DNA from: Verrucomicrobia bacterium Tous-C9LFEB | Lineage (GTDB): Bacteria > Verrucomicrobiota > Verrucomicrobiia > Methylacidiphilales > UBA1321 | Length of the DNA: 64,000 nt | Direction of reading: 5' to 3' | Assembly: GCA_002304345.1 (NCBI GenBank) | Contig: NEUU01000001.1 | Location: forward strand, 62,001-126,000 | Notes under the pieces: model-generated | The model's input: the letters and a program-made list of their open reading frames with translations, nothing else | What the model was told of the DNA's origin: nothing | Database searches by the model: none | Program-made: the position numbers and the translations under genes | Shown here: one piece after another, positions 1 through 9,205 of the stretch | How the letters are laid out: every line of letters starts with the position of its first letter | Numbering within the stretch: position 1 is the stretch's first letter

Positions 1-419
1 TCGCGACGGTGGCGTCGCGGTTGCCGGCGACCGGAAGCAAGCCGAAGGTGCTCTTCATCTACGCGCGGGGCGCGGGGACGATGAACATCGCGGGCACGAA
101 CACGGCGGCGGATGCGGTGATCGCCCTCGCGGGCGGTGTGAACGCGGTGACCGGTTACGACGGCTACAAGCCGATGACGCCGGAGGCGTTGGCGGCGGCG
201 GCGCCGGATGTGATCCTGATTCCCGATCGTGGATTGGAAAGCATCGGGGGCCGGGACGGTCTGTTGAAACAACCGGGCGTGGCCTTGACTCCGGCGGCGA
301 AGAACGGCCGCATCGTGGCGATGGACGACTTGCTGCTGCTCGGGTTCAGTCCGCGATTGGGTGATGCGGTGGATCAACTCTCCAAGGCGTTGCATCCTTC
401 TCTCGCCAACTCGAAATAA
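1..419 (+). CDS. hmuT: Heme ABC transporter periplasmic binding protein, 3' part (HmuT)
   Basis: Only the last ~139 codons are in the window; the gene begins upstream. The visible part corresponds to the C-terminal lobe of a BtuF/HmuT-type substrate-binding protein: the stretch [20 protein letters not shown] followed by a helix and the [15 protein letters not shown] segment is characteristic of heme-binding HmuT proteins. Such proteins capture heme in the periplasm and deliver it to the HmuUV permease/ATPase encoded next. The frame is open to the first base of the window. The following permease start lies two bases after this stop, so the genes are co-transcribed. The HmuT rather than BtuF assignment rests on the gene order (HmuUV, ExbBD, TonB follow) and sequence feel. 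Confidence 0.85.
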   Translation, partial: ATVASRLPATGSKPKVLFIYARGAGTMNIAGTNTAADAVIALAGGVNAVTGYDGYKPMTPEALAAAAPDVILIPDRGLESIGGRDGLLKQPGVALTPAAKNGRIVAMDDLLLLGFSPRLGDAVDQLSKALHPSLANSK

Positions 420-420
420 A

Positions 421-1470
421 GTGACTCTCTCTTCTCCCAAAACGGTGGGTCCCGTGCTGCTATTGCTCGGGGCCGTGCTGGTCATTGGCGTGATCTCGCT
501 GTCGCTGGGCGCGGTGGAGATCCGGCCGTTGGAAATCGCTGCGATCCTCGCGAACAAGCTGGGCCTGTCGTTGCCGGTTTCCTACGAACCGAGCGAAGAG
601 GCGTTGCTGTGGACGATTCGTCTGCCGCGCGTTTTCTGCGGCCTTTTCGTCGGTGCGGGACTCGCGCTTTCGGGCGCGGTCCTGCAGGGATTGTTTCGCA
701 ATCCGCTGGCGGACCCGACGTTGATCGGCGTGTCGAGCGGAGCAGCGCTCGCGGCGGTATCGTGTCTCGTTTTGGGCGAGACGATTCTGCGTCATGTCCC
801 CTCGGGTCTGGCATTGTTCGTGGTTCCGCTCGCCTCGTTCGGGGGTGGCTTTCTCCTCGTGAATCTTGTTTGGCGACTGTCCCGTCAGGAGGGGCGGACC
901 CAGATTTCAACGATGCTGCTCGCGGGCATTGCGTTGAATTCCCTCTGCGGCGCGGGCATCGGTGTCCTGACGTTTCTGGCCAATGACGCGCAATTGCGGA
1001 GCATTACATTCTGGAGTTTAGGCAGTCTCGGTGGCACGACCTGGCCGATCGTCGGTGTGCTGGCGGCGTTGACCGTGCTGCCTGCTTTGTGGTTGGCGCG
1101 GCAGGCGCGGGCGCTGAATGTACTGCTGCTCGGCGAGGCGGAGGCAGGGCATCTCGGCGTGAATGTGGAGCATCTCAAACAGCGGATCATTCTCGCGGCG
1201 GCATTGATCGTGGGCGTGTCGGTTTCGTTTGTGGGGATCATCGGTTTTGTCGGTCTCGTCACGCCGCACTTGATTCGTCTGTGGCTCGGGCCGGACTACC
1301 GGCGTCTGCTGCCGTGCGCGGCGTTGCTGGGCGCGTTCTTGTTGATGGCCTCGGATCTGGCGGCGCGGCTGGTAGTGACACCGGCGGAGTTGCCGATCGG
1401 TGTCGTAACGGCGTTGTTGGGCGCGCCTTTTTTCCTGTGGATCTTGCGGCGGGAAAGGCAGCAGTTATGA
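421..1470 (+). CDS. hmuU: Heme ABC transporter permease, FecCD family (HmuU)
   Basis: A 349-residue polytopic membrane protein of the FecCD/BtuC family, which forms the inner-membrane channel for heme or siderophore import. Family hallmarks are IRLPRVFCGLFVGAGLALSG near residue 60, GVSSGAALAA, the LLAGIALNSLCGAG segment and VGIIGFVGLVTPHLIRL in the C-terminal half, with about ten hydrophobic segments. I chose the GTG at 421 because an in-frame ATG at 361 would make the gene overlap hmuT by 59 bases and add 20 charged residues untypical of the family. It ends in an ATGA overlap with the ATPase gene, indicating translational coupling. Confidence 0.9.
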   Translation: MTLSSPKTVGPVLLLLGAVLVIGVISLSLGAVEIRPLEIAAILANKLGLSLPVSYEPSEEALLWTIRLPRVFCGLFVGAGLALSGAVLQGLFRNPLADPTLIGVSSGAALAAVSCLVLGETILRHVPSGLALFVVPLASFGGGFLLVNLVWRLSRQEGRTQISTMLLAGIALNSLCGAGIGVLTFLANDAQLRSITFWSLGSLGGTTWPIVGVLAALTVLPALWLARQARALNVLLLGEAEAGHLGVNVEHLKQRIILAAALIVGVSVSFVGIIGFVGLVTPHLIRLWLGPDYRRLLPCAALLGAFLLMASDLAARLVVTPAELPIGVVTALLGAPFFLWILRRERQQL

Positions 1471-2261
1471 GCACGTCTCTCGTGAATTCGTTGCAAGCCG
1501 TCGATGTGACGGTGACGGTGAGTCAGCGTCAGCTGATCGACGCGGTTTCGTGCGCGATTGTCCCCGGCGAAATTTTGGCGGTGCTCGGGCCGAACGGCGC
1601 GGGCAAGAGCACGTTGATTCGTTCTTTGTCCGGCGAGATCAAACCATCCTCGGGGGAGATCCAGCTCAATGGTCGTTCGCTCTCCGCATATTCCTCCGAA
1701 GCGGTGGCGCGGCAGCGGGCCGTCTTGCCGCAAACCTCGCCGCTGGCGTTTCCCTTCGCGGTGCAGGAAGTGGTCTTGATGGGCCGCGCTCCGCATGTGG
1801 TCGGGGTTGAATCCGAAGTGGATCGCGAAATCGTGCGCGAGACAATGCGGCGCGCGGACGTCGCGCATTTGGCTGAGCGAAATTATCTGACCCTCTCCGG
1901 CGGCGAAAAGCAGCGGGTGCATTGGGCGCGGGTGATGGCGCAACTCGCAGGAGTGAGCGGCCCACGCTACCTGTTGCTCGACGAGCCGGTCTCGAGTCTC
2001 GACATGACGCATCAGCACGCCTGCCTCACTCTCGCTCGCGAACTGGCTTCGCAAGGCGTGGGGATTCTGACCGTGCTGCACGATCTCAATCTCGCGGCCA
2101 TGTACGCGGACCGGGTATTGCTTTTACGGCAAGGCCGGGTCATCGGGCAGGGGACGCCGAACGCGCTCCTGACGGTGGATTGCATTCAGGAAGTTTTCGC
2201 GCAGCGGGTGGTGGTAATGCCGCATCCTCAGAGGGATTGCCCGCTCATCGTCGTGCCGTAG
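1467..2261 (+). CDS. hmuV: Heme ABC transporter ATP-binding protein (HmuV)
   Basis: A 264-residue ABC ATPase that powers heme import through HmuU. Walker A GPNGAGKST is at residues 41-49, the signature LSGGEKQRV at 143-151, Walker B YLLLDEP at 168-174 and the switch histidine in VLHDLNLA. The sequence between Walker B and the D-loop, with SSLDMTHQH, is typical for HmuV. The start is fixed by the 4-base ATGA overlap with hmuU; longer in-frame extensions run inside hmuU and are shadows. The usual family length is ~255-265 residues, so the gene is complete. Confidence 0.93.
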   Translation: MSTSLVNSLQAVDVTVTVSQRQLIDAVSCAIVPGEILAVLGPNGAGKSTLIRSLSGEIKPSSGEIQLNGRSLSAYSSEAVARQRAVLPQTSPLAFPFAVQEVVLMGRAPHVVGVESEVDREIVRETMRRADVAHLAERNYLTLSGGEKQRVHWARVMAQLAGVSGPRYLLLDEPVSSLDMTHQHACLTLARELASQGVGILTVLHDLNLAAMYADRVLLLRQGRVIGQGTPNALLTVDCIQEVFAQRVVVMPHPQRDCPLIVVP

Positions 2262-2397
2262 AGGAGCCACACGGTGCGGTGGCCTGCGCAATACAACGCC
2301 AAAAAATGACAACCCAGCGGAAGCAGGATTGTCGGCGCATTGCTATAACGAATCATAACAAGGACCGTAAGGTTTTCTAATTCCCGAGATTTTTTAT

Positions 2398-3033
2398 ATG
2401 ATCGAACTCTTTATCAAGGGCGGTCCCATCATGTGGCCGCTGCTTCTCACGTCGATTGTGGCGTTGTCGGTGACGATTGAGCGCTTGTGGTTTATTTATC
2501 AGGAGCAGCGCCGCCGCGAGCCGGAGGTGGTGGAGAATCTTCTGACCGAGGTGGAGCATGGGGACATCGAGACGGCGATTTCGATGGGAGAACGCAGCAC
2601 CGATTTCGTGGCGAAGACGTTGACCGTGGCGCTGATCAATCGCCAGACCTCGCTTTCGCAGGCGGTCCTGCGCACGGCCAATCTGGAGTTGAAGCGGTTC
2701 AGTCGAGGGTTGTCGATTTTGGACACGGTCATCACACTCGCGCCGTTGCTCGGTTTGATGGGCACGGTGACGGGGATGATTCATTCCTTCGGCTTGCTCG
2801 GTAATCAGGAGCTCGGTGCGCCGACGGCGATCACGGGCGGCATCGCGGAAGCGTTGATTGCGACCGCGTTCGGCCTCGGCATCGCGATCACGGCCTTGCT
2901 GCCGTTCAATTACCTGAACTCGCGGTTGGAAGAAGCGCGGCATGAAATCGAGGACGCCACGACGCAGGTGGAGTTGCTGCTCACGAAATGTCATGCCAGC
3001 GATTGCCTGTTGCGCGGAGTCGCGGTGAAATGA
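2398..3033 (+). CDS. exbB: Biopolymer transport protein ExbB (MotA/TolQ/ExbB family)
   Basis: A 211-residue inner-membrane proton-channel subunit that with ExbD energises TonB. Three hydrophobic segments are visible: residues ~10-32 (PIMWPLLLTSIVALSV), ~108-130 with the conserved ITLAPLLGLMGTVTGMI motif, and ~150-172 (GIAEALIATAFGLGIAI). It follows hmuV after 136 bases in which I see no convincing Fur site or promoter, and overlaps exbD by ATGA. Its position between hmuTUV and tonB assigns it to heme/iron uptake. Confidence 0.92.
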   Translation: MIELFIKGGPIMWPLLLTSIVALSVTIERLWFIYQEQRRREPEVVENLLTEVEHGDIETAISMGERSTDFVAKTLTVALINRQTSLSQAVLRTANLELKRFSRGLSILDTVITLAPLLGLMGTVTGMIHSFGLLGNQELGAPTAITGGIAEALIATAFGLGIAITALLPFNYLNSRLEEARHEIEDATTQVELLLTKCHASDCLLRGVAVK

Positions 3034-3440
3034 GAATTCCCTCTCCAAGCGGAGTGCGGCGCGCGCGGATCGAGATCATCCCACTGATCGACATCATGTT
3101 CTTTCTGCTGGCCACGTTTGTCATGGTCTCGCTCTCAATGGTGAAGAACCAGGGCATTCCCGTGCGGTTGCCGGTGGCGACCACGAGCGCGGCGCAAGAT
3201 CGGAAGGATTATATCTCCATCACGGTGTCGGAGACGGGGAATTACTATTTCAACAAGGAACTGGTGACGCTCGAGGAGGTCTCCGCGCGATTGACTGCGT
3301 TGCGCGCGCGAGCCGAGGACCCGCGTATTTTCATCAATGGCGACGGACGCGCGAATTTCGAATCGATCGTCAGCGTGTTGGACGAAACCCGGAAACTCGG
3401 CATTACGAAGGTGGCCATCGAGACCACGCGTAAACCATAG
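3030..3440 (+). CDS. exbD: Biopolymer transport protein ExbD
   Basis: A 136-residue single-pass protein, partner of ExbB. After a short basic N-terminus comes the transmembrane segment with the proton-carrying aspartate in IPLIDIMFFLLATFVM (Asp21), then a periplasmic domain with the YISITVSETGNYYFN and FINGDGRANFESIVSVLD blocks typical of ExbD/TolR. The start at 3030 is set by the ATGA overlap with exbB; upstream in-frame codons are inside exbB. tonB follows after five bases. Confidence 0.93.
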   Translation: MRIPSPSGVRRARIEIIPLIDIMFFLLATFVMVSLSMVKNQGIPVRLPVATTSAAQDRKDYISITVSETGNYYFNKELVTLEEVSARLTALRARAEDPRIFINGDGRANFESIVSVLDETRKLGITKVAIETTRKP

Positions 3441-3445
3441 AAGCC

Positions 3446-4153
3446 ATGCGCGCCGCCCACGCTTTTCCTTTTCTCGCCGCTCCCTGGTTTTGGATTTCCG
3501 TCGGACTGCACGGCGCGGTGCTTTATTGCGGGAGTGTGCTGCTGGTCGAAAGCGCCAAGTATGGTGTGCAGCAGGGCATTTCGAGTCTGGAGGTCAATCT
3601 GGTGGCGGCCCCCGCCGCGTCGCGCGAAGCGAGTACGATCCCGGAGCAAGACACCATGCCCGACGTTCCAGCCGTCAAGCCGGTGGTGACTCCGGATGAT
3701 TTGACCCAGCCCGTGGCGGAGGCGATGAAGCCGAAGCCCAAGTCCATGGCTTCGCTGCAACCGTCCGCATTGCCGCCGTCTCCTGTGACACCGAAGGTGA
3801 CCGGCACGGGGGCTTCGACCAGCGCAGGGCGGGATAAAATCACGGCCAGTTCCGGTGGTGGCGCGCGGACGATCGCCACGCCGAATTACCTGAACAATCC
3901 GCCGCCGGTGTATCCGGAAATGGCGCGACGTCAAAACATGGTGGGCACGGTGATTTTGCATGTGGAAGTCAGCGCCACCGGCGCGGCGAAGAGTGTGGAG
4001 ATCGAAAAGAGCAGCGGCTATTCCCTGCTGGATGTCAGCGCCAAACAGACCGTGCAGCGCTGGCGTTTTTACCCGGGCAGAATCGGCGGTCAACCGATCG
4101 ATTCCACCGCGACGGTTCCCATTCGATTCCATCTCGACGGAGACCGCAAATGA
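3446..4153 (+). CDS. tonB: TonB energy transducer
   Basis: A 235-residue TonB protein. The N-terminal membrane helix (~residues 12-35) contains S18 and H22, the SxxxH motif that couples TonB to the ExbB/D proton channel. Residues ~60-145 are a Pro/Lys-rich periplasm-spanning linker (VKPVVTPDDLTQP, MKPKPKSM). Residues ~150-230 are a TonB C-terminal domain, with PPPVYPEMARRQNMVGTV and QRWRFYPGRIGGQPID. It transmits proton-motive force to outer-membrane receptors. No receptor gene is in the window; it may lie upstream of hmuT. It overlaps the regulator gene by ATGA. Confidence 0.92.
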   Translation: MRAAHAFPFLAAPWFWISVGLHGAVLYCGSVLLVESAKYGVQQGISSLEVNLVAAPAASREASTIPEQDTMPDVPAVKPVVTPDDLTQPVAEAMKPKPKSMASLQPSALPPSPVTPKVTGTGASTSAGRDKITASSGGGARTIATPNYLNNPPPVYPEMARRQNMVGTVILHVEVSATGAAKSVEIEKSSGYSLLDVSAKQTVQRWRFYPGRIGGQPIDSTATVPIRFHLDGDRK

Positions 4154-5139
4154 GCGTGATCAAAGAGAAAGCGACGCTTGTGCCGGAAGCGGAGCCATTG
4201 ATGACCGCTGAGACCGCGGAAAAGGGAGCGTGGAGTTCGGTCTCGTCCGGATGGAAACAGCTTTACGGCAATTTCCTGCGCACCGGGGTGAGTGTTGAGG
4301 CACATGCTTTTCACGTGGAGCAGGATCTCGACTGGGGAAAGAGTTTTCATCAGGACAGCCTGGAGCTGTGCCTGAACCAACGCGGCACCGGCGAGGTGCG
4401 CATGCGCAACCAATCGGCCTCCTACCGCAATCAAATGCTCGGCTTTTATGGCGTCGGACGCGACGGCATTCAAGCAACCCGTTCCGGTGGCGAGCCGCAC
4501 ACGTTCATCACTGTCGAGTGCTCTCGCGATTATCTTGCGCGGCAGGTTGCCGGATTTGAGGACGTGCTATTGACCCCGCTACGCCAGTGGATGGGCGGAC
4601 GGAAGAATGGCGGCGTTGTGGGCGATCCGCGCGTGATGACACAGCCGCTGCAACAACTGCTCGAAGCGCTGAAACATCCGCCCGTGTCGGCGGCGGTGCG
4701 CGTGCTATGGTATCAAAGCAAGATCACGGAATTGCTGGCGTTGACTCTGTTTCAGATGCCGCCGGAAGAAAATCCGCGCAGCCAGCGCGTGCAACTCGTG
4801 GGCCGGGAACGCGCGGAGCGTGTCGTGGATCTGTTGCAGGCGAACCTGACCGATCCGCCCGATCTGGAATCGATGGGCAAGCTGATCGGATGCAGTCCGT
4901 TTTACCTGAGCCGCACCTTCTCGAAAGTGATGGGCAAAACGATTCCGCAGAAACTGCGCGAATTGCGGATTCGTCGCGCGGCGGAACTGCTGCGGTCGGG
5001 ACGGTATAATGTGACCGAGGCGGCGATTGAAGTCGGCTACACCAGCCTGAGTCATTTCAGTACGGCGTTCTGCCAGATCACCGGTTGCTGCCCGAGCCTG
5101 TACCCGCATAGCCGCCATCTGATCCATCCCGGATTTTGA
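4150..5139 (+). CDS. AraC-family transcriptional regulator (iron/heme uptake)
   Basis: A 329-residue regulator with an N-terminal ligand-sensing region (~40-230) and a C-terminal double helix-turn-helix (~235-320). The DNA-binding part reads MGKLIGCSPFYLSRTFSKVM for the first HTH and VTEAAIEVGYTSLSHFSTAF for the second. AraC regulators at the end of iron-uptake operons (PchR/YbtA type) bind the imported chelate and activate the operon. Here the reading frame overlaps tonB by four bases, so regulator output would rise with the transport genes, a positive-feedback layout. The substrate is inferred from context; no operator was identified. Confidence 0.88.
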   Translation: MSVIKEKATLVPEAEPLMTAETAEKGAWSSVSSGWKQLYGNFLRTGVSVEAHAFHVEQDLDWGKSFHQDSLELCLNQRGTGEVRMRNQSASYRNQMLGFYGVGRDGIQATRSGGEPHTFITVECSRDYLARQVAGFEDVLLTPLRQWMGGRKNGGVVGDPRVMTQPLQQLLEALKHPPVSAAVRVLWYQSKITELLALTLFQMPPEENPRSQRVQLVGRERAERVVDLLQANLTDPPDLESMGKLIGCSPFYLSRTFSKVMGKTIPQKLRELRIRRAAELLRSGRYNVTEAAIEVGYTSLSHFSTAFCQITGCCPSLYPHSRHLIHPGF

Positions 5140-5187
5140 CGGGTTAAGTTCAATCTCGTTCGGTCTGTCGCAGGCGAACGATTTCTT

Positions 5188-5240
5188 CGATCATTGATTG
5201 ATGTGCCGATTTTTGAGCGGCTCCTGTCTTGCAATGATCG
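5188..5240. promoter_or_regulatory. Inverted repeat upstream of giant GH-A-like gene
   Basis: CGATCATTG at 5188-5196 is perfectly repeated in inverted orientation as CAATGATCG at 5232-5240, 35 bases apart, in the 131-base gap before the secreted enzyme gene. It could be a paired operator or a leader hairpin. No regulator is identifiable for it. Confidence 0.35.
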
Positions 5241-5270
5241 TGATTTCGACTCAGTTTCCTCTCTTAGCCT

Positions 5271-8200
5271 ATGTCAAAGCTTCCACTTCTTTCGCGGCGT
5301 TTTTGGGTATGGACGATGATATTGTGGATGGGGGCCGCTTCAGTCTCGCTGGCCGCTTCCGGTTCGAATCCCGATGTGTCGATGTTGAAACTTCAGTCGG
5401 ACGGCGCTTTTGTCTTCGACGGCGTTCTCTTTTCGGTGGCGCATTTCGATTCGACTTGGAAACGGACTGAGCAAACGGCGCTTCGACCGGACCCAGCGGC
5501 AGCACCCGGCACGAACGGGGAATGGAAATTCGCCGGTCCGATGGTTACGCCTGCTTCGGCGCAACCGATCACGTTGAAAGAGACTCTCCAGCGCGCGAGC
5601 GATCGCTCCCTCCGCGTTTCCTACGTGGCGGATCATGCCAGTGGCGTGCCGGCGGAAAATTTCTGTCTCGATCTCATGGTGCCGGTGAATTACATGGCGG
5701 GAAATCCGGTGCGCGTGGACGAGCAATCCGTGGACATGCCAACGCAGTTCAAAGACGTGCAACTCGTGGTGAAGGCGGCGAAAACGCTGGTGCTGCCAAC
5801 GGCGACCGGGACGCTCACGATCAAAGGCATTTCCCGTGTGCTCATTCAGGATAATCGCAAATGGGGGTTCGGCTATTTCGAGGTGCGGCTCGAATTTCCC
5901 CGTCCCAAGGGACCGCTCCAACACGCCGAGTTGGCGGTGGACGTGACTTATGCGCCGTACGCGAGCGCGGCGATTTCTCTGGCGAGCGTGACGAATCGCG
6001 CTTTTGCCGACGACAAAGCCAATGACGGTCAGGGCGGTTGGAGTGACGAGGGATCGGGCAACGATCTGTCACCGCTGCCCTTGGGACCGCTTGCGGCGGC
6101 GGGGGTGACGTTCGACATCATCGATCCGGCGAAAAATCGCGGCACGTCGTGTCTGGTGATTTCGCAGTCGAAAACGCACAGCACGTTGACTCAGGCCACG
6201 GTGCCGGTGGCGGGTTCGCCGACTTACGCGCATCTTTATCTGCTGCACGCGACCGCCTGGACGCCCGGCGGTTCGGCGGTGATCGGTAAGGTGACGACGA
6301 CGTATACCGACGGAAGTAAATCCGTGCAGGAAATCAAAACCTACCGCGAGGTGGGCAACTGGTGGTCGCCTTCGGCGATGCCCAATGGCGCGGTCGGTTG
6401 GTCCGGGACGAACAAGAGTGCCCCCGTCGGGCTGTATGTTTCCCACATCGCGGTGGAAAAGAAACCTATCCGCGAGATCACGCTGGAATCAACCGGCCCC
6501 ACGGCGTGGTTGATTGCCGGGCTCTCCGGCTCAATGGACTACATTCGCTTCGACACGCCGCCCGCCGGGGAGTTTCAACTCGCGGAAGGACCGGATTGGA
6601 AACCGTATTCCTACGCGTTGGAAATCAAGCCGGGCAGTGTGTTCGACTTTTCGCATTTGAATGACGCCCCCGCCGGGAAATACGGACCGATCCGCATTAC
6701 GTCCGCAGGTCACTTCGAATTCGAGAAAAAGCCGGGCGACCCGGTGCGGTTCTATGGAGTGAATCTCTGCTTCTCCGCGAATTATCTTTCGAAGGAACAG
6801 GCGGACCGTGTGGCGGACCTACTGTCGCGCTCGGGCTATAATGTGGTGCGGTTCCATCACTACGATGGAGATTTGCTTAAGAAGGGTGGCTCCTCGTATG
6901 AATTCGATCCGGTGAAGCTCGATCAACTGGATTATTTCTTCGCCGCGCTGAAGGCGAGGGGGATCTACATCAACATCGATCTCTATACCTTCCGCAAATT
7001 CAGCCCCACGGAAATTCCCGATCTAGGCAAGGAAATCGGTGCGAAGGAAATCAAGGCATTGATGCCGATCTCCGATCGCGCGGTGGAGGTGTTCAATCTC
7101 TTCGCGAAGAATCTGCTGACGCACGTGAATCCCTACACCAAGATGACGTGGGCCTCCGATCCGGCGCTGGTCGGCATCTGTCCGGTCAATGAGGTCTCGC
7201 TGCTCGAATTCCCGGAGAATTTCAAGGAACTCAGTGCGCTCTACGAACAAGCCTTTGCCAAGTGGCTCGCGACGCAGCCCCCGGCCATTGCGAAGGATCG
7301 CCCGGCCGCCATCATGCGGTTCTGTGTCGAGATCCAGCAGAAGCTCGATGTGAAGTTGCGCACCTATCTGAAATCACTCGGCGTCGTGGCCCCGATCACC
7401 GGGTCGAACTGGAAGACGGCACAGATGCTGTCGTACCTGCGGGAAGATTACGAGTATGTGGATAATCACATGTACTGGGATCATCCCGAGTTCACGGAGA
7501 AACAATGGTCATTGCCGTTCCGATTTGCCCAGACGAGCGCGACCACCTATTCGGCGGGCGTGCCGCGCGGTTTGTTTGCGTCGCGGATGCTCGGCAAACC
7601 GTACATCATCTCGGAGTTTAATTACGTCTGCCCGAATGCCTATCGCGCCGAGGGCGGCTTGCTCATGTCCGCCTACGCCAGCCTGCAGGATTGGGATGGA
7701 TTGTATAACTTCGACTACGCGACGACGATTGAGCAGCTCACCGAATCGAAACGGGCCGGAACGTTCGATTTGGCGGTGGACCCCATCGGTCTGCTGGCTG
7801 ATCGCTTTGGCGCGTTGATCTTCCGCCGCCGCGACATCGAACCGGCGCGCAAGACCATCGGTTTCGTGATGACATCCGAAGCGGTTTACGCGGCGGGTCA
7901 GAGCCGGGCGAAGGAATTCTCCCGGAACTACACCATGCTGGGATTGATCTCGCGCATTGGCGTGGCGGCGACGGGAGCCGATGCGAAGCGCCCGCGCGCG
8001 AAGGCGGACGCATTCGTAATGGATACGCCCAAACCGGGATTTTACGATGCGGAGGCCGACCTGACGGACTCCTTGATGAAGGACGGCATTCTGCCCGCCA
8101 CGTCGTATCAAGCCGGTCAGGGATATCAAAGCGACACCGGCCAGATCCTGTTGAACACGGAGAAGGGAACGCTCAAGGTCGTGACTGACCGCATGGAGGG

Positions 8201-8618
8201 TTTCGTGTTGAGTGCCGACGCGGAGCTGTCGGGAAAGATTGTTTCCGTGGCGAACGACGCCAATTTCGGCACGCTTTATGTCGTCTCGGTGGATGGAAAA
8301 CCGTTGGCGCAAAGTGATCGCATTCTGATGCTCCATTTGACCGACAGCCTGAACAGCCAGATCCGTTTTGCGGATGCGACGCGGCGTTTATTGCTGCATT
8401 ACGGAAGCCTGCCGCATCTGGTTCGCCGCGGCAGTGTGGATGTGAAATTCAAGCTGGCCGATGTCGGCAAGAAAACGTGGAAGGTCTGGCAGGTCAATCC
8501 CATGGGAGAGCGGGTGAAAGAGCAATCCCTCCAGGTGCAGGGAGGCGACCTCACCCTGCACCTGGAAACAGTGCTGGAGAATGAGACCTGCCTCGCCTAC
8601 GAACTGGTCCGGGATTAA
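5271..8618 (+). CDS. Giant secreted clan GH-A-like glycosidase, family unassigned
   Basis: An 1115-residue exported protein. Residues 1-29 form a signal peptide ending around SLAAS. Residues ~35-430 are beta-rich with no motif I can name, probably carbohydrate-binding or accessory jelly-roll modules. Residues ~490-830 look like a (beta/alpha)8 barrel of clan GH-A: RFYGVNLCFSANYL, NVVRFHHYDGD, then CPVNEVS with candidate acid/base Glu641, the DNHMYWDHPEF block, and IISEFNYVCPNAYRAEGG with candidate nucleophile Glu782. The last ~200 residues are again beta-rich. A paralogue of the same architecture is at 27849-31250 on the other strand. I infer a polysaccharide-active hydrolase; substrate unknown. 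No clear ribosome-binding site precedes the ATG. Confidence 0.75.
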   Translation: MSKLPLLSRRFWVWTMILWMGAASVSLAASGSNPDVSMLKLQSDGAFVFDGVLFSVAHFDSTWKRTEQTALRPDPAAAPGTNGEWKFAGPMVTPASAQPITLKETLQRASDRSLRVSYVADHASGVPAENFCLDLMVPVNYMAGNPVRVDEQSVDMPTQFKDVQLVVKAAKTLVLPTATGTLTIKGISRVLIQDNRKWGFGYFEVRLEFPRPKGPLQHAELAVDVTYAPYASAAISLASVTNRAFADDKANDGQGGWSDEGSGNDLSPLPLGPLAAAGVTFDIIDPAKNRGTSCLVISQSKTHSTLTQATVPVAGSPTYAHLYLLHATAWTPGGSAVIGKVTTTYTDGSKSVQEIKTYREVGNWWSPSAMPNGAVGWSGTNKSAPVGLYVSHIAVEKKPIREITLESTGPTAWLIAGLSGSMDYIRFDTPPAGEFQLAEGPDWKPYSYALEIKPGSVFDFSHLNDAPAGKYGPIRITSAGHFEFEKKPGDPVRFYGVNLCFSANYLSKEQADRVADLLSRSGYNVVRFHHYDGDLLKKGGSSYEFDPVKLDQLDYFFAALKARGIYINIDLYTFRKFSPTEIPDLGKEIGAKEIKALMPISDRAVEVFNLFAKNLLTHVNPYTKMTWASDPALVGICPVNEVSLLEFPENFKELSALYEQAFAKWLATQPPAIAKDRPAAIMRFCVEIQQKLDVKLRTYLKSLGVVAPITGSNWKTAQMLSYLREDYEYVDNHMYWDHPEFTEKQWSLPFRFAQTSATTYSAGVPRGLFASRMLGKPYIISEFNYVCPNAYRAEGGLLMSAYASLQDWDGLYNFDYATTIEQLTESKRAGTFDLAVDPIGLLADRFGALIFRRRDIEPARKTIGFVMTSEAVYAAGQSRAKEFSRNYTMLGLISRIGVAATGADAKRPRAKADAFVMDTPKPGFYDAEADLTDSLMKDGILPATSYQAGQGYQSDTGQILLNTEKGTLKVVTDRMEGFVLSADAELSGKIVSVANDANFGTLYVVSVDGKPLAQSDRILMLHLTDSLNSQIRFADATRRLLLHYGSLPHLVRRGSVDVKFKLADVGKKTWKVWQVNPMGERVKEQSLQVQGGDLTLHLETVLENETCLAYELVRD

Positions 8619-8630
8619 GGAGTCGCCGCG

Positions 8631-8646
8631 CCTGAGTTAACTCAGG
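8631..8646. terminator. Palindrome between convergent genes
   Basis: CCTGAGTTAACTCAGG is a perfect 16-base palindrome between the ends of the convergent giant-enzyme and VanZ-like genes, followed by TTCT on the + strand. It may act as a weak bidirectional terminator; the U-tract is poor. Confidence 0.4.
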
Positions 8647-8648
8647 TT

Positions 8649-9146
8649 CTAACGAATGGACGTAGGATCGAGCGGGGCGATGGCTGTCTTCTCTTGTCGA
8701 GTGGAAGCAATGGCGCGATGGCAGAGCCAAAGAATGGTCAGGCCCAAAACGGCACCGCTCGCGTCGATCAGGACATCCCTGATCGAGGCATGTCGCGATG
8801 AAACAAATCGCTGGTGGATTTCATCGCCCAAACCATACGCGGCGGAGAGGAAAAAAGCCCAACCGGCGCAACGCCAGCACCAGCCATGAATTTGCTGCCG
8901 GGAGCTTTTCCGCAGCGCATAGCACAGCAGGATGGCCAGGATGGCGTACTCCAACAGATGGGCGCATTTTCGTACGACGAGATTGGCCTGCTGGATTTCG
9001 TGATAGGTGAGGTTCGACTTAAACCAGCGCAGGATCGGAACCAGAATGCGTGAACTATGCTGGGGCGCGCCCACACCGGTGGACATGTCGAAAATGAGGA
9101 CCATCCAGACCACCACCACCAGCCAGTATTTAAGAAAAAGTTTCAA
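8649..9146 (-). CDS. VanZ-family membrane protein
   Basis: A 165-residue protein with about four transmembrane segments. The conserved VanZ features are visible: RKCAHLLEYAILAILL, the acidic SAAYGLGDEIHQRFVSSRHA loop, and SIRDVLIDASGAVLGL. VanZ-like proteins are small membrane proteins of unclear biochemical role, first linked to low-level teicoplanin resistance, but most members are not resistance genes. The start is a TTG at 9146; an ATG 14 codons later would delete half of the first helix, so the TTG is preferred with some doubt. Confidence 0.8.
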   Translation of the reverse strand: MKLFLKYWLVVVVWMVLIFDMSTGVGAPQHSSRILVPILRWFKSNLTYHEIQQANLVVRKCAHLLEYAILAILLCYALRKSSRQQIHGWCWRCAGWAFFLSAAYGLGDEIHQRFVSSRHASIRDVLIDASGAVLGLTILWLCHRAIASTRQEKTAIAPLDPTSIR

Positions 9147-9205
9147 GTCGGACTATAAAACTAGGAGAAGGGAGCTGGGATTGCACGCCATTTGGTAGCA
9201 GGGCG

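Noticed and set aside
2262..2397. Fur box between hmuV and exbB
   Set aside because: ATAACGAATCATAAC gives only a poor match to the Fur consensus; not reported as a site.
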